From: DATMNI01 sp963817515
GTDB lineage: Bacteria; Acidobacteriota; Terriglobia; Bryobacterales; Bryobacteraceae
DNA: 64,000 nucleotides
NCBI GenBank assembly: GCA_963817515.1
Contig: CAWFPJ010000001.1
Coordinates: 192,255-256,254, forward strand
Reading direction: 5' to 3'
Below are positions 26,015-34,963 of the stretch, one piece after another. A program made the position numbers and the translations under genes. Every line of letters begins with the position of its first letter. Position 1 is the first letter of the stretch. The notes under the pieces are model-generated. The model made no database searches. It saw nothing but the letters and a program-made list of their open reading frames with translations, and was not told the DNA's origin.

Positions 26015-27298
26015 TTAAGGGTTCACGAACTTGGCGATCTCGTCAACCACTTCGGGCGCCACATGCCCTGGCTTGGAATACTCCGCCGTGTTGCTTTTCC
26101 CTTCTCCGGCAACGAACAAGTGGTTCAGCGAGGGGAAAGTCTTCATCACCGCGCCCTTGCCGCTGCCAACCCCGGCCTTCCAGAGGGCGAAGTCTTTCAT
26201 GTTCACCTGGAAATCGCGCTCGCCCTGCAGGATCAGCATAGGCAGGCCAAGACGCTTGGCCTGGGCCGCCGGATCGTACCCTTTGAGATCGATCCAGTAG
26301 GAAGCCGGCGCGCCCATCACAGAGGGCGAATCCTCGTCCCCGACATCCAGCTTCTTCACCCTGGCCTGCATTGCCTTGGCGGAATCCATTTGCTGGCCCT
26401 TGACGCCCAGGTACTCGGCCTGGTCTATCGCCACGTCTTCCATTGGCCGGACATTGCCCGCCAGAATCACCATGCCGGTGAGTTTTCCATCCTCTTCGGC
26501 GATGCGCGGCGCCAGGTATCCGCCTAAGCTGTGTCCCAGCAAATAAACGCGCTTGGGGTCCACCTCCGCCTGGGTTCGCAGCAAGGCGATGGCGGCGGCG
26601 GCATCGTCCACTGTCTCATCGGCGACCGTCATTTTCGCCATCCCCGCCATTTTGCTGGGATACTGTTTGGTCCGCTTTTCATACCGCAGCACCACTATGC
26701 CGCGCGAAGCCAGGCCCTCGGCAAGATCCCGGAAAACTTTGATCGCGGCCACCGTTTCGTCGCGGTCATTGGGACCGGAACCGTGTACCAGCACGACGCC
26801 TGGAAACGGGCCTTTGCCACTGGGTACCGTCAGGGTGCCCGGCAGCTTCCACTCTCCATCGCCCACGGTGACATCGCGTTCCTTGAAAGCATCCGGCTTG
26901 CTGTAAGCCGGATGCTGCCAGTCCATGGGACCAGGAAGAGGCACCATTCTGGCCATCAGGCCCGCCGCGTTGACCGCCCACTGATAATTGACGTTCTGGT
27001 TGTCGAATTTTACCGGGATCACTACGATCGTGTTGGCGCCCATCTTCCGCGGCAGCGCATCCCCGATCGCTTTCACTGCGCCGAAGATCTTGATCTGCGC
27101 GCCGATCTTAGCCAGCGCCGATTCGGGTAGATCCTTCTGCATCTCCGGCGTGAACATCTGCACCAGATCGGCGTACTTTCCTGCAAGCAGAAGGTCGGTG
27201 GCTTTGCGGGCGGCGACCCCTGGATCCGCGGCCGTCTGCGCGGCCAGAAGCCAAGGCAAGAGCGGCAGAATGCCTAACGCGCGTGAAAGCATATACAT
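26015..27298 (-). CDS. Secreted alpha/beta hydrolase with N-terminal DUF3887-like domain
   Basis: About 427 aa from ATG 27298 (27292 is an alternative). A signal peptide (LSRALGILPLLPWLLAAQT) is followed by a small DUF3887-like domain (ARKATDLLLAGKYADLVQMF, residues about 28-125). The alpha/beta hydrolase domain follows: oxyanion region VVLVHGSGPNDRDE, nucleophile elbow LLGHSLGGYLAP (Ser), acid region LILQGERDFQV, catalytic His in SLNHLFVAGEG. The longer upstream frame crosses the divergent sulfurtransferase gene and was discarded. The substrate is unknown; esterase or peptidase activity is likely. Confidence 0.87.
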   Translation of the reverse strand: MYMLSRALGILPLLPWLLAAQTAADPGVAARKATDLLLAGKYADLVQMFTPEMQKDLPESALAKIGAQIKIFGAVKAIGDALPRKMGANTIVVIPVKFDNQNVNYQWAVNAAGLMARMVPLPGPMDWQHPAYSKPDAFKERDVTVGDGEWKLPGTLTVPSGKGPFPGVVLVHGSGPNDRDETVAAIKVFRDLAEGLASRGIVVLRYEKRTKQYPSKMAGMAKMTVADETVDDAAAAIALLRTQAEVDPKRVYLLGHSLGGYLAPRIAEEDGKLTGMVILAGNVRPMEDVAIDQAEYLGVKGQQMDSAKAMQARVKKLDVGDEDSPSVMGAPASYWIDLKGYDPAAQAKRLGLPMLILQGERDFQVNMKDFALWKAGVGSGKGAVMKTFPSLNHLFVAGEGKSNTAEYSKPGHVAPEVVDEIAKFVNP

Positions 27299-27361
27299 TT
27301 CTATGGTACATCCTGGGCAAGTTTGCCGGTACAATTGAGGCTGTAACCAAGGAGAGAAAAT

Positions 27362-28228
27362 ATGGCCGAATACGCTCACCCCGAAAGCCTCGTCAGCACC
27401 GACTGGGTCGCGCAGCATGGCAATGATCAGAACGTTCGCGTCGTGGAAGTCGATGTAGATACGAAGGCTTACGATGAGGGCCACGTCCCCGGCGCGCTGG
27501 CCTGGGCATGGAACACTCAATTGTGCGACACCGTTCGCCGCGACATTCTCTCCCGGCAGCAACTGGAGGAATTGATGGCGGCTTCCGGTGTAACGCCCGA
27601 TACCACACTGATCATTTACGGCGACAACAACAACTGGTTCGCCGCCTGGGCGTTGTGGCAAGCCAGGGTCTACGGGCACAAAGATGTCCGGCTGATGAAC
27701 GGCGGCCGCAAGAAGTGGCTGGCCGAGGGGCGCGAGCTTTCCACCGAAACACCGCGGCCCGCGCGCACCACTTACACTGCGCAGGACGCCGACAATTCGC
27801 TGCGCGCCTTTCTGCCGCAAGTGCAGGCGGCCTCGGCTGCGCGATCTTCGGGACTGGTGGACGTTCGCAGCCCGGGCGAATTTAGCGGCGAAATTCTGGC
27901 GCCTCCGGGATTGCCCGAGACCTGCCAGCGCGGCGGCCACATTCCGGGAGCCCGCAGCATTCCCTGGGGCAAGGCCTGCAATGACGATGGCACGTTCAAA
28001 TCGGCCGACGAATTGAAGGCGCTCTACAGCGGGGAAGGCATCGACGGCTCCAAACCCGTGATCGCCTACTGCCGCATCGGCGAGCGCTCCAGCCACACCT
28101 GGTTTGTATTGAAGTACCTGTTAGGTCTCGACCACGTCACCAACTATGACGGATCCTGGACCGAATGGGGCAACCTGGTGGGCGCTCCGGTGGAGAAAGG
28201 CGCCAGCGCCAGCGCAGCCAAGGGATAG
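27362..28228 (+). CDS. Thiosulfate/3-mercaptopyruvate sulfurtransferase (two rhodanese domains)
   Basis: A 288-aa protein with two rhodanese domains. The N-terminal one (residues about 10-135) lacks the active Cys loop and contains VVEVDVDTKAYDEGHVPGAL. The catalytic one (about 150-280) has VDVRSPGEFSGE, GHIPGARSIPW and the loop AYCRIGERSSHTWF with the active Cys. It transfers sulfane sulfur to acceptors such as cyanide or thiols. A clear AGGAG Shine-Dalgarno lies 8 nt before ATG 27362, unlike several neighbours that look leaderless. The gene below starts 2 nt after its stop. Confidence 0.93.
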   Translation: MAEYAHPESLVSTDWVAQHGNDQNVRVVEVDVDTKAYDEGHVPGALAWAWNTQLCDTVRRDILSRQQLEELMAASGVTPDTTLIIYGDNNNWFAAWALWQARVYGHKDVRLMNGGRKKWLAEGRELSTETPRPARTTYTAQDADNSLRAFLPQVQAASAARSSGLVDVRSPGEFSGEILAPPGLPETCQRGGHIPGARSIPWGKACNDDGTFKSADELKALYSGEGIDGSKPVIAYCRIGERSSHTWFVLKYLLGLDHVTNYDGSWTEWGNLVGAPVEKGASASAAKG

Positions 28229-28230
28229 TC

Positions 28231-28452
28231 ATGAAGGCCGAGGAATTTCAAGAGCGGAAGCTGGAAGTCGCCGGCTGGCCGGTGAACTTGGCCAGTTACC
28301 GTTTAGGCACGGAGTGGCGCTGCAAGGCCGACAACGTGTCGCCGGGCGCGGGTTTGGCCCGGACCACCGGCGCCACCCGCGAAGAGGCCGAAGCGAAGGC
28401 GCTGAAGCGCGCCCAGGAACTCTTGAGCCGAACCCATCGCCACACCGTCTAG
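28231..28452 (+). CDS. Small hypothetical protein downstream of the sulfurtransferase
   Basis: A 73-aa soluble protein: MKAEEFQERKLEVAGWPVNL, then SYRLGTEWRCKADNVSPGAG and a C-terminal Ala/Glu-rich helix. ATG 28231 lies 2 nt after the sulfurtransferase stop, so translation is probably coupled. The single Cys could be a sulfur acceptor, but that is speculation. No known domain is recognised. The length, coupling and codon use support a real gene. Confidence 0.7.
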   Translation: MKAEEFQERKLEVAGWPVNLASYRLGTEWRCKADNVSPGAGLARTTGATREEAEAKALKRAQELLSRTHRHTV

Positions 28453-28457
28453 AACCC

Positions 28458-28503
28458 GTGGAGCGGGCTTCAGCCTGCCATGTCGGTATTCCATACCGAC
28501 ATG
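28458..28503 (+). repeat. Second-family hairpin repeat (GTGGAGC type)
   Basis: The unit GTGGAGCGGGCTTCAGCCTG runs into CCATG and then a perfect 11-bp hairpin, CATGTCGGTAT (28479-28489) against ATACCGACATG (28493-28503). Relatives lie at 29443, 39709 (inverted) and 63970. It fills the convergent spacer and may double as a terminator. Confidence 0.75.
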
Positions 28504-28529
28504 GCCGTTTCTGGTCTTTAAGCCGTACC

Positions 28530-29534
28530 TTATCGTTGCGCCCAATACTGCTCGCGCGTTTGCACCATCAGGCCCTTGGGCTTGGCCATCATTTGAATTT
28601 TGCGAAACTCCGAAATCCGCACCGGCTCATCAGAAACATAGCCCACGCTATACTGGCTCCGCAATTCCTCCTGGATACGGCCGAAAATCTGGTCGATGGA
28701 CTGTTTCTTCGATACCTCGAAAAAATCCCCGCCGGTTTCTCTGGACATGCGCATCAGCGCGTTCCTGCCGCTGGACCCCGCCATGGAGAAGCCGTAAGCG
28801 CTGGGATCCGCGAACAGGATCGAATAGATCAGGGTATCGGCGCGCTGCGAGGCTGCGATGGCTTGCGCCAGGGTGGCTTCGCTGCCAATATCCACGCCAT
28901 CCGAAAGCACGATCAGCGCCTTGCGGTTGCGGGCTTTCTGCATCACGTCCTGTGCGGCCGTCACCACCGCGTCGTAGAGCAATGTGCCGCCGCCTGACTG
29001 GACTTGCAACTGGCGGTTGGTCGGGGTGTCCACGTAGGGGAGAGTGTCGTCCAGTGCCTTGCGCGATGAGGTCAGCGGCTGGCGCAGCTGCACCGACAGA
29101 TCGAATTGCATGATGAAGACCTGGTCCTTGTTCTCGCGCAGCACCTGGTCCAGAAAGCGAAAGCTGGCCCCGCGCTCGGCTTCAAGCAAGCGGTGCTGGC
29201 TCATGCTGGTATCCACCATCAGCCCCAGGGTCAGCGGCAGGTCGGACTCGCGGGAGAAGTAGCGGATGCTCTGCGGCCGGCCGTTTTCGGTGAGGGTAAA
29301 GTCGTCTTTTGAAAGATCTCGGATAATGGCCCCGTTTTTGTTGCGAACCGTGGCCAGCAGGCTGACAACCTTGACGTCGGTAGAGAAGGTAGGCAGGTCC
29401 TGCGGAGCCGCGGTTAAGAGAAGCGACCAAACCAACAAAACCGTGGAGCAGACTTTCAGTCTGCCATGTCCGCACTCTTGCGGACAAGTCCCAATCACAG
29501 CTGATTTTCCCAGCATAAGCCCTTTTTCTCCCAT
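28530..29534 (-). CDS. VWFA-related domain protein (acidobacterial type)
   Basis: About 334 aa from ATG 29534, which has GGGAG 7 nt upstream; a GTG at 29537 is also in frame. After a hydrophobic segment (LLVWSLLLTAAPQD), the family signature FSTDVKVVSLLATVRNKNGA, IIRDLSKDDFTLTENGRPQ and LPLTLGLMVDTSMS (MIDAS) is clear, with VLSDGVDIGSEA later. This secreted VWA family is strongly expanded in Acidobacteriota; the role is unknown, perhaps adhesion. A repeat of the GTGGAGC family at 29443-29486 is translated just before and into the signal segment, giving an unusual N-terminus. Confidence 0.9.
   Translation of the reverse strand: MGEKGLMLGKSAVIGTCPQECGHGRLKVCSTVLLVWSLLLTAAPQDLPTFSTDVKVVSLLATVRNKNGAIIRDLSKDDFTLTENGRPQSIRYFSRESDLPLTLGLMVDTSMSQHRLLEAERGASFRFLDQVLRENKDQVFIMQFDLSVQLRQPLTSSRKALDDTLPYVDTPTNRQLQVQSGGGTLLYDAVVTAAQDVMQKARNRKALIVLSDGVDIGSEATLAQAIAASQRADTLIYSILFADPSAYGFSMAGSSGRNALMRMSRETGGDFFEVSKKQSIDQIFGRIQEELRSQYSVGYVSDEPVRISEFRKIQMMAKPKGLMVQTREQYWAQR
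29443..29486 (+). repeat. Second-family hairpin repeat inside a coding start
   Basis: GTGGAGCAGACTTTCAGTCT, then GCCATG, followed by the hairpin TGTCCGCA (29467-29474) against TGCGGACA (29479-29486). It lies within the 5' part of the VWFA-related gene and is read as residues just upstream of its signal segment. Confidence 0.75.
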
Positions 29535-29819
29535 CACTTGACTCCCACCAGCCGCCGATTGCCCTACCTACCAATGCTATACCTGAAGACGGCAAATGTA
29601 TCTAAACACCAAACCATCGCATCCCACTCGTTCCCAATTTCGAGGCCCGCAAACGTGAAATTTCACACGCGATTTGGGTTCGTTTCTGCTACTCTATTTC
29701 CATCAAAGCTGTCAGGGCAGGTCACGTCACCTATCAACTCGCCCTGCGCGGGTGCGCAGAGCCCTCCCGGTCAGAGGGCGAAACCAAAACGAAGGCAGCG
29801 CGCACATTGGGAGTCCCTC
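29535..29819. promoter_or_regulatory. Divergent upstream region of VWFA-related and Oar-like genes
   Basis: A 285-bp spacer, AT-richer than its surroundings in 29580-29700, that must hold both promoters. TACTCT near 29690 is a possible -10 for the receptor gene; no convincing -35 was found. Upstream residues of the long receptor frame in this stretch look non-coding. Confidence 0.35.
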
Positions 29820-32800
29820 ATGATGAACCAGACGCGTCATTTCGTATTCTCTCTGTTCTTGGCGATCGCGGGCACGGCCTGGGGACAGGCGACCGGTTCC
29901 GGAACCATCACCGGCACCGTCCACGATCCAAAGCAGGCTGCCGTTCCCGAAGCCGGCATCACCATTCACAACACGGACACTGGCATCGATCGAGCGGTGC
30001 AAACAAATGAACTGGGCTTCTACACGGCGCCCTTCCTGCCGCCCGGCAACTATGAGGTAACTGTTGCCAAGACGGGCTTCTCGAAGTTGGTCCGCAAAGA
30101 CGTCACCCTGCAGGTGGGCCAGACCCTCACCCTTGACCTGGCTCTCTCGCTCCAGGCAACCTCCGAAACAGTCACGGTGACCGGAGAGGTTTCGGTGGTG
30201 GATACCGAGAAGACCGAGATGTCGCAGGTGGTCAGCCAGACGCAGAAAGACAACCTGCCGCTGGCCGGACGGCGCTGGGAGAGTTTCGCGCTTCTCACCC
30301 CCAACGTCACCACCGATGGCGGCACCGGCCTGGTTTCCTATCGCGGCATTTCCGGTCTCTACAACTCGAGCGCGGTGGATGGCGCCAACAACAACCAGGC
30401 CTTTTTTTCCGAAGAAAAGGGCCGCACCGCCACCGGCGTGCCCTACGTCTACAGCATGGACTCCATCCAGGAGTTTCAAGTCACGTCCAGCAACTACAGC
30501 GCCGAGCTTGGCCAGGCCGCCGGCGGGGTAGTGAACGCGGTGACCAAATCGGGCGCCAACAGTTTTCACGGCGACCTGTTCTATTACCTGCGTTATCCTT
30601 CATTGAACGCGCTCGATCCACTCAACAAGTCGCACGGCATCTATTCGCAGCCGGTCCATCAGCAGCAGCAGTTCGGCGCCAGCGTGGGCGGCCCCATCCT
30701 CAGGGACAAGTTGTTCTTCTTTGCCACGTACGACGGCTCACGCAAGGTCAGCCCCATCACCTACGCCAGTTTCGCCACTTTTCCGCAGCCCTGTTCGGCG
30801 CCCATCACCGCCTCGCAATGCGCCGCCGCCAATCAGTTCTTCCAGTCGCAGCTCGGCACATATCCCAAGTTTTTCAGCCAGGACATCGCCTTCGGCAAAC
30901 TGGACTACCAGGCGACTTCCCGCAACCACCTGAGCAGTTCATTCAATTTCGACAACTTCCGCTCGCCCAATTCGTATGGGACTTCGACCACCAACAACAA
31001 CACGTCCATTTCGCAGAGCGGCTTTTCGGCCACCCATGAGCGCATCTTCGTGGCCTCCTGGGATTCCACCATCACCTCCACCATGCTCAACAATTTCCGG
31101 TTTCAATGGTCGCGCGATCTGGAGATTCAGGGCGCCAACGGCACCGCGCCCAGCGTAAGCGTGGCCAACGTGATGGCCTACGGAATGCCCAATGCGCTTC
31201 CGCGTCCCGCTTTCCCGGATGAACATCGCCTGCAGTTTTCCGATGTCCTCTCGAAGAGCAAAGGCCGCCATACTTTCAAGATGGGTGCCGACTTCAACGC
31301 CATCCATGAACTGCTGATCAATCTCTTCCAGGGTGGCGGCGTTTACACTTATTCGGGAACCGCCGCCTTCAACAACTGGGTGGCCGACGTGGCCGGAATC
31401 AACCTCGGCGACGGCCTTACAGGCAGGCACTTCAGCACGTTCGTACAGGTGACCGACCCGGTGACGGGCGTGGGTAAGGACGACTTTTACGACAACGATT
31501 TCGCCGGGTTTTTCGAGGACAGTTTCAAGGCGCGCTCCAACCTGACGTTCAACCTGGGAGTTCGCTACGACGTACAGGTGATTCCCCATCCGCCCAAGCC
31601 CAATACCAATACGCCCCTGACTACTCTGTACACGTCGACCATCAACATCGACAAGAACAACTTCGCTCCGCGCCTGGGCATGGCCTGGTCCGTCGGCAAG
31701 GGCACGGTCGTCCGGGCCGGTTACGGAATTTTCTACGGCAAGACCTCCAACAGCACCTACTATGCGACGCGCGTGGAGAACGGCGTCATCCAGCAGACAT
31801 ACAATTGCAATCCCACCACCTGCCCGGCCCTGCTCTTCCCCAACCTGATTTTCACGCCGCCCGGCGGCAAGCCGCAGGCCCCGTTCGCCGGAGCGCTGAC
31901 CCCGCAGGTGGTCCCATTCACGCCGGGCGGCAACACGGCCACGGCGCGCGGCCAGTCTCCGGACTGGGTCAACCCCATGGTGCATGAAGGCGAGGTGACG
32001 GTGGAGCATCAACTCCCGGGCAACATCAGCGTTTCGGCCAGCTACGTTTTCAGCCGCGCCCTGCGCCTGCCCATCTTCGTGGACACCAACATTGCGCCTT
32101 CCACAACCACCAAAACCTACGACGTCACCAACGCATCGGGCGCCACGCAGAGTACGCTTACCGAGCCGTTTTACACCGGCCGGATCGATCCCACGGGGCC
32201 CATACTGACCGGCTTCAGCGACGTGAACTCCTGGTACCACAGCCTGGTGCTGACGTTCAAAAAACGCATGGATCACGGCCTGGAATTCTTAACCAATTAC
32301 ACGCTGAGCCGAGCCACCGACGGCGGCCAGGCGCAGGGACAGTTCGGCACGTTCAACGGCACCATTTCGGCGCTCGATCCCTACAACCGGAAACTGGAAT
32401 ACGGCCTGTCGGATCTGAATCAACGGCACCGCTTCGTGGGCAATGTGGTCTGGGTTCCGCAGTTCACGGCCAAGATCGCCAATCCTGCCGCACGGGCCAT
32501 TCTGAACGGCTTCCGATTCTCCTCGGTTGTGCTGGTGGCCACCGGCCAACCGGTCACCGGGGTTATAAACGGATCGCCATCGGGCGGACCTGCGGGCGGC
32601 CTCACGGGCGCGGTGGTGAACAACTCCGGCACGGCGCAATCCGCCTCGCGGGTTCCAGGAGAGCCGCGCAATTCATTTACCGGTCCCGGCGTCGCCAACG
32701 TCGATTTCCGGATCGGCAGGGAGTTCCGGATCGCCGAAAAGATGCGGCTCTCGCTGGTGGGCGAAGCCTTCAACGTTTTCAATTTCACCAACTTCTTCGG

Positions 32801-32966
32801 CGTCAATAACACGCAATACAATTTCACCGCCGCCGGCACCGGCCTGTGCGCCGGCCACACCAACAATTGTGTGGTCGCGAATCCGGCATTCTTCACGCCC
32901 ACCTCATCCAATAACAATTTGTACGGCGCGCGGCAGTTGCAGATCTCGGGGCGGCTCACATTCTGA
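29820..32966 (+). CDS. Oar-like TonB-dependent receptor with carboxypeptidase-regulatory domain
   Basis: About 1048 aa from ATG 29820, chosen for its GGGAG Shine-Dalgarno and signal peptide (FVFSLFLAIAGTAWGQ). A CarbopepD_reg-like domain (ITGTVHDPKQAAVPEAGITI, residues about 25-110) precedes a plug with the region SMDSIQEFQVTSSNYSAELG and QAAGGVVNAVTKSGANSFHG. A long outer-membrane beta-barrel follows, ending in NNNLYGARQLQISGRLTF with a terminal aromatic residue. Such Oar-like receptors are highly expanded in Solibacter-type genomes and probably import or bind glycans or peptides. The stop lies 1 nt before the convergent eutC stop. Confidence 0.92.
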   Translation: MMNQTRHFVFSLFLAIAGTAWGQATGSGTITGTVHDPKQAAVPEAGITIHNTDTGIDRAVQTNELGFYTAPFLPPGNYEVTVAKTGFSKLVRKDVTLQVGQTLTLDLALSLQATSETVTVTGEVSVVDTEKTEMSQVVSQTQKDNLPLAGRRWESFALLTPNVTTDGGTGLVSYRGISGLYNSSAVDGANNNQAFFSEEKGRTATGVPYVYSMDSIQEFQVTSSNYSAELGQAAGGVVNAVTKSGANSFHGDLFYYLRYPSLNALDPLNKSHGIYSQPVHQQQQFGASVGGPILRDKLFFFATYDGSRKVSPITYASFATFPQPCSAPITASQCAAANQFFQSQLGTYPKFFSQDIAFGKLDYQATSRNHLSSSFNFDNFRSPNSYGTSTTNNNTSISQSGFSATHERIFVASWDSTITSTMLNNFRFQWSRDLEIQGANGTAPSVSVANVMAYGMPNALPRPAFPDEHRLQFSDVLSKSKGRHTFKMGADFNAIHELLINLFQGGGVYTYSGTAAFNNWVADVAGINLGDGLTGRHFSTFVQVTDPVTGVGKDDFYDNDFAGFFEDSFKARSNLTFNLGVRYDVQVIPHPPKPNTNTPLTTLYTSTINIDKNNFAPRLGMAWSVGKGTVVRAGYGIFYGKTSNSTYYATRVENGVIQQTYNCNPTTCPALLFPNLIFTPPGGKPQAPFAGALTPQVVPFTPGGNTATARGQSPDWVNPMVHEGEVTVEHQLPGNISVSASYVFSRALRLPIFVDTNIAPSTTTKTYDVTNASGATQSTLTEPFYTGRIDPTGPILTGFSDVNSWYHSLVLTFKKRMDHGLEFLTNYTLSRATDGGQAQGQFGTFNGTISALDPYNRKLEYGLSDLNQRHRFVGNVVWVPQFTAKIANPAARAILNGFRFSSVVLVATGQPVTGVINGSPSGGPAGGLTGAVVNNSGTAQSASRVPGEPRNSFTGPGVANVDFRIGREFRIAEKMRLSLVGEAFNVFNFTNFFGVNNTQYNFTAAGTGLCAGHTNNCVVANPAFFTPTSSNNNLYGARQLQISGRLTF

Positions 32967-32967
32967 T

Positions 32968-33663
32968 TCAGGTGAGCAGCCCCACATCCTCCTTCAGACC
33001 TACGCCCGACAACTTCCGCACTCGCGCCTCACGCATCAAAAAATGCAGCTTGTGCACCGCCGCGCGATAACCGATTCCCTCCGTCCGCACGTTCGAGATG
33101 CAATTGCGCTCCGCATCCGTGCGCCCCGGGCGCGGGTCCCATGTCAGATAGATGCCCAGGCTGTCGGGCGACGTCAGGCCCGGCCGTTCGCCGATCAGGA
33201 CCACTACCTGCCGCGCCCCCAGCCCCTGGCCGATTTCGTCTCCAATGGCCACGCGCCCCTGCAGCACCACGGTCAATGGCGCCATCCGCCAATCCTCATC
33301 GCGCAGCACGCCGTTCAAAGCCTCCAGCAAAGCCGCGGCATGATGATGCACGGCAGGCGCGGACAATCCGTCCGCAATCACGATGGCCGCATCGTAATCG
33401 CTTCTGACCATAAGTTCAAGCGACGCGTCACTCAGCCTCCGGCCCAGGTCGGGACGCCGCAAATACGTTACGCGATCGGGCGCCGCGCTATGCAACAGCA
33501 GGTGCGGTACACCTAGCGAAGCCGGGTCCAAGCTCTCATACACCGCATCGCGCGCGCGGGCGTGGTCCAGTTGAAAGCGCAGCAACTCGGCCGTGGGCAG
33601 GCTGTGGCCCGTCCGCCCCAGCGCCACGCGGGCGGGCGTGAATCGTCTCAGGTCAAAAGCCAT
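32968..33663 (-). CDS. eutC: Ethanolamine ammonia-lyase small subunit
   Basis: A 231-aa EutC homologue with RFTPARVALGRTGHSLPT, the cobalamin-site region AIVIADGLSAPAVHHHA, GARQVVVLIGERPGL, SLGIYLTWDPRPGRTDAERN and CISNVRTEGIGY. With EutB it cleaves ethanolamine to acetaldehyde and ammonia using adenosylcobalamin. The start lies 16 bp inside the 3' end of eutB. It is the last gene of a permease-eutB-eutC unit; no microcompartment shell genes or reactivase are in the window. Confidence 0.94.
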   Translation of the reverse strand: MAFDLRRFTPARVALGRTGHSLPTAELLRFQLDHARARDAVYESLDPASLGVPHLLLHSAAPDRVTYLRRPDLGRRLSDASLELMVRSDYDAAIVIADGLSAPAVHHHAAALLEALNGVLRDEDWRMAPLTVVLQGRVAIGDEIGQGLGARQVVVLIGERPGLTSPDSLGIYLTWDPRPGRTDAERNCISNVRTEGIGYRAAVHKLHFLMREARVRKLSGVGLKEDVGLLT

Positions 33664-34963
33664 TTCAGGTCAATAGCCATTTCGGTCGCAGCGGGCAACA
33701 GTTCCGGACGGCGTTCCAGCCAGGCTTCGAACTCCGGCGCGGGCTTCAACCCCAGCACCGAACGCAGGTACAGCGCGTCGTGAAAACTGGTGCTCTGGTA
33801 GTGCAGCATCACGTCGTCGGCGCCGGGCACGCCCATGATGTAGTTGCAGCCGGCCACGCCCAGCATGGTCAGCAGCGCGTCCATATCGTCCTGGTCGGCC
33901 TCGGCGTGGTTGGTGTAGCAGATGTCGCAGCCCATCGGCACGCCCAGCAGTTTGCCGCAGAAGTGGTCTTCCAGGCCGGCGCGCATGAATCTGCTTGCCG
34001 TCGTACAGATACTCCGGCCCGATGAAGCCCACCACCGAATTCACCAGCAGCGGTTGGTACCGCCGCGCCACCGCATAGGCGCGCGCCTCGCAGGTCTGCT
34101 GGTCCACGCCGTGGTGCGCGTTGGCCGAAAGCGCGCTTCCCTGCCCCGTCTCGAAGTACATCACGTGCGCGCCGCGTTTGAGCTCACGCGCGGCTTGACA
34201 CGCTTCATCCAGCATCGCCAGGTCGATCCCGAAAGCCGTGTTGGCCGCCTCGGTCCCGGCGATCGATTGGAACACCAGGTCCACCGGCGCGCCGCGCCGC
34301 AGCGCCTGCATCTGCGTGGTCACATGCGCCAGCACGCAGATCTGGGTGGGGATCTGGTAACGTTCGCGAACGCCGTCCAGCATCCGCAGCAGCGCCTCCA
34401 CTGTGGCCACGTTATCGGTCGCGGGATTGACTCCGATCACCGCATCGCCGTTGCCATAGCAGAGCCCGTCCAGCACGCTGGCGGCGATTCCCTTCAGGTC
34501 GTCGGTGGGATGGTTCGGCTGCAAACGCGTCGAAAGCCGCCCCGCCAGGCCAATGGTGGAACGGAACCGCGTCACTACGCGGCACTTTGCGCCCACCGTC
34601 ACCAGGTCCTGCAGCCGCATGATCTTGGAAACAGCCGCAGCCATTTCGGGTGTCACTCCCGGCGGCCAGCGCCGTCAGGCGCCCCGTGGTGGCCTGCTCC
34701 GAAAGCAGCCAGTCGCGAAATTCTCCCACGGTCAGGTGCGCTACCGGGGAGAAGGCCGCGGCATCGTGCGAGTCGCAGATCAGCCGCGTGACTTCGTCCT
34801 CTTCGTACGGGATCAGCGGCTCGGCCAGGAAAGCTTTCAACGGCACATCCGCCAGCGCCATCTGGGCGCGGGCCCGCTGCTCTGCGTTGGCCGCGGCCAC
34901 GCCGGCCAGCTCATCGCCGGATCGCAACGGGGACGCCTTGCCCAACAGTTCCCGCAGGTTCAT
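33648..34963 (-). CDS. eutB: Ethanolamine ammonia-lyase large subunit (two apparent frameshifts)
   Basis: Three frames together give a full-length EutB of about 438 aa. The first holds IPYEEDEVTRLICDSHD and HLTVGEFRDWLLSEQ. The second holds VSKIMRLQDLVTVGAKCRVV, STRLQPNHPTDDLKGIAA and NSVVGFIGPEYLYDGKQI. The third starts MRAGLEDHFCGKLLGVPMGC and runs to HDALYLRSVLGLKPAPEFEAW. Each junction (34656-34661 and 33987) needs removal of one base. No sequence is lost, and all conserved blocks are present, so the gene is probably intact in the organism. The start overlaps the permease stop by 4 nt. EutB binds adenosylcobalamin and the substrate in its TIM barrel. Confidence 0.88.

Noticed and set aside
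27299..28096. N-terminal extension of the alpha/beta hydrolase
   Set aside because: It crosses the divergent sulfurtransferase gene; the true signal peptide begins at 27298.
33648..34963. eutB as a pseudogene
   Set aside because: Both frame changes are single bases with all conserved blocks kept, and the same kind of indel affects near-essential genes in the window.
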